DNA of 51,837 bases from Oceanospirillales bacterium (GTDB taxonomy: Bacteria; Pseudomonadota; Gammaproteobacteria; Xanthomonadales; SZUA-36). The stretch covers positions 1-51,837 of the forward strand of contig QIKV01000138.1 in NCBI GenBank assembly GCA_003233115.1, read 5' to 3'. A program made the position numbers and the translations under genes. The notes under the pieces are model-generated. The model did no database searches and was not told the origin of the DNA. It worked only from the letters and a program-made list of their open reading frames with translations. Shown one piece after another: positions 45,237 to 51,837 of the stretch; within the stretch, counting starts at the first letter, position 1; each line of letters opens with the position of its first letter.

Positions 45237-46250
45237 ATGACTGACAGGGTACTCAGGGTGCAGGACCTTGCCGTGCATTTCAAAGTGCGCGAGGGGCCTT
45301 TCTTCAATGCTAAAACGTATACGTTAAAAGCTGTTAATGGTGTTAGCTTCGAACTGAATGCCGGGGAAACACTTGGCATCGTGGGCGAAACCGGTTGCGG
45401 TAAATCAACGCTGGCCCGGGCCATTCTGGGCTTGATAAAACCCAGTAGGGGGCGCGTTCTATGGTTGGGAGAAGACCTGGGCAAGCTGGATGAAGAGGCC
45501 TTGCGTAAAAAGCGCGAGGATTTGCAGATAGTCTTCCAGGATCCACTGGCCGCACTTAACCCGAGGATGACAGTGCGCGATATCATCGCCGAGCCACTGT
45601 GGACTTTTTACCCCCGGATTGCCCGTGTGCAGGTCGATGAACGTGTGCGCGGCATGATGAAAATGGTGGGCTTGCTGCCCAATCAGATCAATCGCTACCC
45701 GCATGAGTTTTCCAGTGGCCAATGCCAGCGGATCGGGATTGCCCGCGCACTGGTGCTGAACCCAAAACTGGTCGTCTGTGATGAGCCGGTCAGTGCACTG
45801 GATGTATCTATCCAGGCACAAATTATAAACCTGCTTAAAGACCTGCAGAAAAAGCTGAACCTGTCACTGGTGTTTATTGCCCATGACCTGTCGGTGGTCA
45901 AGCACATCAGCGATCGCGTGATGGTGATGTATCTTGGCCGGGCGATGGAAATATCTACGCAAAAAGCCCTGTACCGGCGGCCGCTGCATCCCTATACCAG
46001 TGCGCTGATAAAAGCGGTGCCGGTGCCTGATCCCAGGCTCGCGCGGGTCCAAAGCGATACCGGGCTGACGGGCGATATGCCATCTCCACTTGAGCCACCG
46101 ACAGGCTGTGTGTTCCACAGCCGTTGCCCGTTTATGGTGAAGCGTTGCGAACTGGAAGTGCCGGCCCTGAGAAGAATGGAAAATGGAGACTGGGTTGCCT
46201 GCCATTGCGCTGAAGAACTTGATTTGACTATCGGCAAAACCTCCACATAG
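45237..46250 (+). CDS. oppF: Oligopeptide ABC transporter ATPase OppF
   Basis: Second ATP-binding subunit, 337 residues. Walker A is GETGCGKSTLAR (~49) and Walker B is LVVCDEPVSALD (~178). The ABC signature is altered: FSSGQCQRIGIARAL instead of FSGGQCQRIGIARAL, a Gly-to-Ser change in the usual SGGQ core. The C-terminal CVFHSRCPFMVKRCE cysteine cluster is present as in OppD. It is the last gene of the operon; a lipoprotein gene follows at 51 bp. Confidence 0.93.
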   Translation: MTDRVLRVQDLAVHFKVREGPFFNAKTYTLKAVNGVSFELNAGETLGIVGETGCGKSTLARAILGLIKPSRGRVLWLGEDLGKLDEEALRKKREDLQIVFQDPLAALNPRMTVRDIIAEPLWTFYPRIARVQVDERVRGMMKMVGLLPNQINRYPHEFSSGQCQRIGIARALVLNPKLVVCDEPVSALDVSIQAQIINLLKDLQKKLNLSLVFIAHDLSVVKHISDRVMVMYLGRAMEISTQKALYRRPLHPYTSALIKAVPVPDPRLARVQSDTGLTGDMPSPLEPPTGCVFHSRCPFMVKRCELEVPALRRMENGDWVACHCAEELDLTIGKTST

Positions 46251-46301
46251 CGGTAGAATACGCACTGCTACAGAAAACTTGAATTTGAGAAGGATGCTGG
46301 A

Positions 46302-46937
46302 ATGACCCGTATTAGTCTGCGATCCCTTGTGCTAATAGCCGTGGTGTTGCTGTTGAGTGGCTGTTTAAAGTCAACCAAGGTGATCTCTGATTGGCAAGCC
46401 GACAGAAACGAGATAGACAAACGCCAACGTATCGCAGTGATTGCCATGATGCCGGAGGCATTGCAGCGCTTGACAGTTGAGCAGGAAATTGTGTCTGTAC
46501 TGCGCAAGTCAGGCCGCAATGCGCTGGTGTCCAGTGATATTCCCGGTATGGCCGGACGTTTGACGCGCGCGCGCGCCGAACCTGCGTTAAAGGCCGCCAG
46601 TGTGGATGCCATCATCGTGGTTTTCATTACCAGCGGCGGTAAAGGCGAACGCCTGGAGCAGGCGGACTACTACACCACACTGGTAGGCTCAGGTTTTTAT
46701 GGTCACGGCTATGGCTGGTTTGCTCCCACCTATACGAATGTCTATACCGTGCGCGAAGGTGCCGGGTTTTATAACCAGGAAAACTACGTGTATGTAGAAT
46801 CAACCTATTTCGATATCATTGACGACCAGGCCATGTGGAGCATGATTACCCGCTCTAAAGACATCGAGAGACGGGACGCTGTCAACGGCGTTGCCAAGAA
46901 AATCGTCAGCATCATGAAATCTTCCGGAACCCTGTAG
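46302..46937 (+). CDS. Lipoprotein of unknown function (DUF4136-like)
   Basis: A 211-residue envelope lipoprotein. The signal LVLIAVVLLLSGCLKSTK has a clear lipobox (LSGC). The mature protein has a beta-strand-rich N-terminus (RIAVIAMMPEALQR) and an aromatic, glycine-rich middle (GSGFYGHGYGWFAP), then a C-terminal helix. The layout resembles DUF4136-type lipoproteins, but this is a pattern match only. It follows oppF and may be co-transcribed. Its TAG stop codon lies inside a REP-like element. Confidence 0.7.
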   Translation: MTRISLRSLVLIAVVLLLSGCLKSTKVISDWQADRNEIDKRQRIAVIAMMPEALQRLTVEQEIVSVLRKSGRNALVSSDIPGMAGRLTRARAEPALKAASVDAIIVVFITSGGKGERLEQADYYTTLVGSGFYGHGYGWFAPTYTNVYTVREGAGFYNQENYVYVESTYFDIIDDQAMWSMITRSKDIERRDAVNGVAKKIVSIMKSSGTL

Positions 46938-46963
46938 GAGGGACCAGCCACGCTGGTCGCGAA
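46934..46963. repeat. REP-like palindrome
   Basis: GTAGGAGGGACCAGCC (46934-46949) followed by ACGCTGGTCGCGAA forms a short hairpin, ACCAGC-CAC-GCTGGT, flanked by GTAGGAG and GCGAA. That is the layout of Pseudomonas-type REP sequences (GTAGGAGCG...CGCGAA). It overlaps the stop of the lipoprotein gene and lies directly before rsmG. Confidence 0.65.
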
Positions 46964-47024
46964 TATTAGCCCTGACCCCGAACGCATCAAACTCCAATCC
47001 GGCCTCGCGCGCCTGGAACTGGAA

Positions 47025-47603
47025 GTGTCATCCGCTGCAGTTGATGGCTTACTTGCCTATATGGAATTGCTGAAAGAGTGGTCCGGCACCTACAATCTGG
47101 TCGCCCCAGGGGAGCGAAATTTCCTGTTGGTGCGGCATATTCTGGATTCATTGGCTATTGCAAGCTGGCTGCAACCGGGGTCATTGCTTGATGTTGGTAC
47201 GGGCGCAGGCCTGCCCGGCTTACCGCTGGCCATCATCAATCCGGAGATGGATGTCACGCTGCTCGACAGTGTCGGAAAGAAGATCCGCTTCATCCGCCAC
47301 GTCGGACGTGTGCTGCAACTTTCCAATATCCACCCACTACAGCAAAGGGCAGAGAAACTGGATCAGCCATTTGCGAATATCACCTCGCGGGCATTCGCAT
47401 CATTACAGGGTTTCGCTGCGGCGATCAGGCCCTGTGCGACGGAATCCACACGGTTGTTAGCCATGAAAGCCGCTTATCCGCACGCGGAGCTTGAAGCGCT
47501 GCCCGGTTGGGTCAATGTATTGTCGGTGGAGAAAATGGCCGTGCCCTATTTGCACGCGGAACGACACCTCGTCATTATGGCGCTCGAAGTTACCGGACAC
47601 TAG
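47025..47603 (+). CDS. rsmG: 16S rRNA (guanine527-N7)-methyltransferase RsmG
   Basis: Methylates G527 of 16S rRNA. The SAM site DVGTGAGLPGLPLAI (~50), the LVRHILDSL segment (~26) and the SRAFASLQGF motif (~113) are diagnostic. The GTG at 47025 is the first canonical start and gives 192 residues, about 15 fewer than E. coli RsmG (207). The frame stays open for ~30 codons upstream and resembles the missing N-terminal helix (ERIKLQSGLARLELEV), but has no ATG, GTG or TTG before a TAG. The true start is therefore unclear. It heads the conserved rsmG-parA-parB-atp block; mnmG, which usually precedes it, is absent. Confidence 0.88.
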   Translation: MSSAAVDGLLAYMELLKEWSGTYNLVAPGERNFLLVRHILDSLAIASWLQPGSLLDVGTGAGLPGLPLAIINPEMDVTLLDSVGKKIRFIRHVGRVLQLSNIHPLQQRAEKLDQPFANITSRAFASLQGFAAAIRPCATESTRLLAMKAAYPHAELEALPGWVNVLSVEKMAVPYLHAERHLVIMALEVTGH

Positions 47604-47612
47604 CGAAAAATT

Positions 47613-48419
47613 ATGGCAAGAATCATCGCGATCGCAAACCAGAAAGGTGGGGTTGGCAAGACCACTACCTGCGTAAACCTGGCCTCGGCGCTGGCAGATA
47701 TGAAGTACCGGACTTTACTGGTCGATTTTGACCCGCAGGGCAATGCTTCTGTGGGTTGCGGAATTGCTACGCGAGCGCTGGAAATCTCGGCCTACGATTT
47801 GATGACGGGCGGGTGCGGAATAACCGACGTTGTGGTCCACGTGGAAAAACTTGGCTTTGATGTATTGCCGTCAAACGGTGATCTGACGGCTGCCGAGGTG
47901 TCTTTGCTGCAGGTCGAGGAACGTGAGTATCAACTCAAGCATGCCCTGGAAGAGATCGCACAGCAATACGCCTGGATCATTATCGATTGTCCGCCCTCGC
48001 TGAATATGCTGACATTGAATGCCTTGACGGCTGCCAACAGTGTATTGATTCCGATGCAATGTGAGTACTACGCGCTGGAGGGCCTGGCGTCACTGCTTGA
48101 AACCATCGAGCAGGTGCGCAACAGTGTTAATCCGGGACTCGAAATCGAAGGTCTGTTACGCACCATGCACGACAGCCGCAATAACCTTTCCGGCGCAGTT
48201 TCAGAACAGTTGATCGAGCATTTCGGCGAACGCGTCTATCGTACTCTGATACCGCGCAATGTCCGCGTTGCCGAAGCACCCAGCCACGGTCTGCCGGTAC
48301 TGCGCTATGCCCCCGCCTCCACCGGTGCACTGGCCTACCTTGGCCTGGCCGGTGAGATGTTACGCAGAAATCGCAAGCGGCAGGCAGGGCAGAGTGACTA
48401 TGCGGGCTCACTATCCTGA
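47613..48419 (+). CDS. parA: Chromosome-partitioning ATPase ParA
   Basis: Cytoplasmic deviant-Walker ATPase that moves replicated origins with ParB. The 268-residue protein starts MARIIAIANQKGGVGKTTTC, with the signature lysine of the KGGVGKTT motif. DFDPQGNASVG (~40) and IIIDCPPSLNMLTLNAL (~118) are the other nucleotide motifs. It lacks an N-terminal DNA-binding extension, so it is the chromosomal (Soj) type. parB follows with a 45-bp gap to the chosen start. Confidence 0.97.
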   Translation: MARIIAIANQKGGVGKTTTCVNLASALADMKYRTLLVDFDPQGNASVGCGIATRALEISAYDLMTGGCGITDVVVHVEKLGFDVLPSNGDLTAAEVSLLQVEEREYQLKHALEEIAQQYAWIIIDCPPSLNMLTLNALTAANSVLIPMQCEYYALEGLASLLETIEQVRNSVNPGLEIEGLLRTMHDSRNNLSGAVSEQLIEHFGERVYRTLIPRNVRVAEAPSHGLPVLRYAPASTGALAYLGLAGEMLRRNRKRQAGQSDYAGSLS

Positions 48420-48464
48420 GGAACCTCTGATAACATAGTTTTGTCAGCGCTGGAAAATCATGTC

Positions 48465-49349
48465 ATGACTGTAAAAAAGAACCCCCTCGGTCGCAATCTG
48501 AGCTCAATGCTTAGCCAGGCCACGTTGCGCCATGCAGTGGAGCGCACCCGGGCGCAAACATCGGGGCGGGATTCGCTAAGAGAGTTACCGTTGGACGTTA
48601 TCCGCCCCGGCCCCTATCAGCCGCGTTCAATATTTGATGCTGACCGGCTGGAAGAACTGGCAGAGTCTATTCGCCACCAGGGCGTTATCCAGCCTGTTGT
48701 GGTGCGCTTATCCGGTGATAAGCAATACGAACTGATTGCCGGAGAGCGGCGCTGGCGGGCTGCACAGGTGGCCGGCATTGAAACAATTCCGGCGATCATT
48801 CGTGATGTGCCGGATGAAATTGCCATCGCCATGGCGCTGGTTGAAAACATTCAGCGTGAAAACCTGAATCCGATCGAAGAGGCAACCGCGCTGCGGCGGC
48901 TGGTGGATGAATTCCAGATGACCCACCAGGAAGCCGGCGAAGCGGTAGGCCGTTCGCGCTCTGCTGTTTCCAACCTCTTACGCTTGCTGGAGCTGTCCGG
49001 GGAAGTTCGTGAACTGGTCGACGCGCGCCACCTGGAAATGGGTCACGCCCGCGCATTGCTGACACTTGAGCCAGCCTTGCAGGCAAAGGCTGCGCGGGAA
49101 GTAGTCAGGCGGGAGTTGTCAGTACGCCAGACAGAGCAACTGGTCCGGCGCATGAAGAATCCCCCGCAGCACCGGCAACCGCCACTTGATTCCGATATTC
49201 AGAGTTTGCAAGACAAGCTGTCTGAAAAACTTTGTGCCAGGGTGAAACTGCAGCACGGTCCCAGGGGCAAGGGCAGGATGATCATTGCCTACAATTCTGC
49301 AGATGAACTGGAAGGCATTCTGGAGCAAATGGGTGTGAAGTCTGACTGA
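48465..49349 (+). CDS. parB: Chromosome-partitioning protein ParB
   Basis: Binds parS sites and CTP and loads onto DNA near the origin. The ATG at 48465 gives 294 residues; an in-frame TTG at 48441 is possible but adds only eight unconserved residues. The CTP-binding motifs GERRWRAAQVAG (~94) and ENIQRENLNPIEEA (~125) and a helix-turn-helix (GEAVGRSRSAVSNLLRLL, ~157-174) are clear. The C-terminal dimerisation tail is present. No consensus parS palindrome was found in the window; one weak match lies in parA (47833-47848). Confidence 0.97.
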   Translation: MTVKKNPLGRNLSSMLSQATLRHAVERTRAQTSGRDSLRELPLDVIRPGPYQPRSIFDADRLEELAESIRHQGVIQPVVVRLSGDKQYELIAGERRWRAAQVAGIETIPAIIRDVPDEIAIAMALVENIQRENLNPIEEATALRRLVDEFQMTHQEAGEAVGRSRSAVSNLLRLLELSGEVRELVDARHLEMGHARALLTLEPALQAKAAREVVRRELSVRQTEQLVRRMKNPPQHRQPPLDSDIQSLQDKLSEKLCARVKLQHGPRGKGRMIIAYNSADELEGILEQMGVKSD

Positions 49350-49375
49350 TTCAATTAAAAAACATTAGAATCACA

Positions 49376-49405
49376 TTGCCCTGCCAGTTTTCAAAATGTT
49401 AAAAT
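49376..49405 (+). promoter_or_regulatory. Promoter for the atp operon
   Basis: TTGCCC (49376-49381) and TAAAAT (49400-49405) are separated by 18 bp in the 140-bp gap between parB and atpI. No other strong candidate is seen before atpI. Confidence 0.6.
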
Positions 49406-49489
49406 GGACGGCTGGAGGCGGCCCGTCTTAGGTGGTTGGCTGCCTGGTGAATGAGGTGTGCAGTGGGTTTGGGTGATGAGGTAGGGCGC

Positions 49490-49861
49490 ATGACGGTTCC
49501 CATTGAAGGCTTGATACGCCGGGGTTTGAGGGTTCAGTCAATGATTTCCCTGTTACTGGCCGGTGGTTTGTTACTGATCGGACCGGTCGCGGCTTACTCG
49601 TCCATATTCGGAAGTCTGGCGGCGTTCATTCCCGCCCTGTTTTTCGCGTTAGTGGTAACGCCAAAATTCGGGCCGGACAGCGCCGCTTTTCTGCGCACAG
49701 CCGTTTTAGCAGAGGCGGGTAAACTTTTGTTAACTGCGCTGATAAGCGTGGCAGTATTTGTATGGGTCAGGCCGCTTGCGGCCGGCTGGTTTTTTACCGG
49801 TATGGTGGTGGTGATTTTCAGCGCCAGGCTGGGGTTGTTCTTCAGGGCTAGAGAACGGTAA
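49490..49861 (+). CDS. atpI: ATP synthase protein I
   Basis: Small membrane protein that assists assembly of the c-ring. From the ATG at 49490 it is 123 residues (E. coli 126) with four hydrophobic segments. An ATG at 49451 is in frame and would add 13 residues. Position before atpB and the four-helix topology are the main support; sequence conservation in this family is low. It overlaps no gene; atpB starts 19 bp after its stop. Confidence 0.85.
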   Translation: MTVPIEGLIRRGLRVQSMISLLLAGGLLLIGPVAAYSSIFGSLAAFIPALFFALVVTPKFGPDSAAFLRTAVLAEAGKLLLTALISVAVFVWVRPLAAGWFFTGMVVVIFSARLGLFFRARER

Positions 49862-49877
49862 ATTGCGGATTGTATAA

Positions 49878-50930
<1,053 letters not shown>

Positions 50931-51008
50931 TTTGCGATCTTGTAGTTAGTTCTTTGGGTTATTGGTGTTTTTGATTTTTTGACGATCTATCTCTGAAACT
51001 GGAGTTGA

Positions 51009-51290
<282 letters not shown>

Positions 51291-51341
51291 CTTGTCGCTG
51301 GCGGCATTTTTTAGCAGACACAACACGACGAGGTATACGGC

Positions 51342-51812
51342 ATGAATATTAATGCCACGCTGATCCTGCAGTCGATCGCCATGCTGGTGTTCGTCTGGTT
51401 TTGTATGAAGTTTATCTGGCCGCCTTTGTTGAAGGCGATGGATGAACGGCGTGCCAGGATTGCTGACGGCCTGGCTGCCTCCGACCGTGCAGAAAAAGCA
51501 CTGGCGGATGCTAACCGGGAGGTAGAGCAGCAAATCAAGGCGGCGCACGACAAAGCCAGTGAAATTATTGAACAGGCAAACCAGCGTCACAGCCAGATTC
51601 TTGACCAGGCTAAAGATGATGCTGTTGATGAACGCCAACGGCAGGTTGCGGCGGGTGAAGCCGAGATAACACAAGCAGCAAACCAGGCACGCGAGGAGTT
51701 ACGTGCAACCGTTGCAGGCCTCGCTGTTCTGGGTGCCCGTCAAATTCTTGAACGGGAAGTTGACGAAAACACCCATCGTGATTTGCTCGACAAATTGATC
51801 GCGGAAATCTGA
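51342..51812 (+). CDS. atpF: ATP synthase Fo subunit b
   Basis: Peripheral-stalk subunit of 156 residues, the same length as E. coli b. A single N-terminal helix ([20 protein letters not shown]) anchors it. A long alpha-helical coil follows, rich in Ala, Glu and Arg ([18 protein letters not shown]), and the C-terminal region contacts the delta subunit. atpH starts 2 bp after its stop. Confidence 0.97.
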   Translation: MNINATLILQSIAMLVFVWFCMKFIWPPLLKAMDERRARIADGLAASDRAEKALADANREVEQQIKAAHDKASEIIEQANQRHSQILDQAKDDAVDERQRQVAAGEAEITQAANQAREELRATVAGLAVLGARQILEREVDENTHRDLLDKLIAEI

Positions 51813-51814
51813 GC

Positions 51815-51837
51815 ATGAGTAGTTTGACGACACTGGC
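51815..51837 (+). CDS. atpH: ATP synthase F1 subunit delta (3' partial)
   Basis: Only the first seven codons (MSSLTTL) and two further bases are in the window. The MSxLTT start, the 2-bp gap after atpF and the fixed atpBEFH order support the assignment. Confidence 0.8.

Overview
The window is a gene-dense chromosomal segment with bacterial gene order. Several blocks are typical of Gammaproteobacteria: rpmG-rpmB-radC next to dut-algC, accB-accC after aroQ, mpl, and rsmG-parA-parB-atpIBEFH. No phage, insertion sequence, CRISPR array, rRNA or tRNA was seen. The sequence does not fix the genus. An uncultivated or environmental gammaproteobacterium with pyrophosphate-linked energy metabolism and cyanophycin storage fits best (inference).

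Layout. 1-1.7 kb: 3' part of a DedA/PAP2-like/LssY_C membrane protein whose PAP2 domain has lost its catalytic residues. 1.7-4.2 kb (minus): mpl, a membrane protein and adk. 4.3-9.4 kb (plus): PPi-dependent phosphofructokinase (pfp), an M28 peptidase and a membrane H+-pyrophosphatase (hppA). 9.4-14.2 kb (minus): an RND efflux operon behind a TetR-type regulator with a clear promoter/operator. The RND pump carries an exact 28-bp tandem duplication that shifts the frame of its C-terminus. 14.4-17.2 kb: dsbD with two N-terminal domains, plus a TlpA-like thioredoxin. 17.4-19.7 kb: aroQ-accB-accC. 19.7-22.1 kb: a methyltransferase, a polysaccharide deacetylase and an acyltransferase-like protein.

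22.1-28.2 kb is the most distinctive block. Soluble pyrophosphatase (ppa) diverges from a cyanophycin operon of cyanophycinase, CphA and a third protein. That third protein has the CphA N-terminal region and Mur-ligase region but no ATP-grasp domain. Two mutually exclusive hairpins lie directly upstream of the cyanophycinase ribosome-binding site. Thymidine kinase and a small membrane protein follow. 29.1-34.4 kb: a Cys/Met-metabolism PLP enzyme with repeats in its leader, a DUF2231-like membrane protein, mutM, a small unknown gene and an orphan hydantoinase-A-type gene. 34.4-38.7 kb: rpmG, rpmB, radC, dut, algC, with coaBC missing from its usual place. 39-46 kb: a plant-type gshA and a complete oppABCDF operon. 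46.3-51.8 kb: a lipoprotein, a REP-like element, rsmG, parA, parB and the start of the atp operon. AtpB has an extra stretch of about 62 residues between its two key proton-path residues.

How it fits together. PPi made by biosynthesis can be used by Pfp for glycolytic or gluconeogenic flux, used by HppA for proton pumping, or hydrolysed by Ppa. Cyanophycin genes provide nitrogen and carbon storage. Opp provides peptide uptake. The ATP synthase and H+-PPase share the proton gradient. The most checkable surprises are the AtpB insertion, the ATP-grasp-less CphA paralogue with its upstream RNA structure, the duplicated DsbD N-domain and the RND frameshift.
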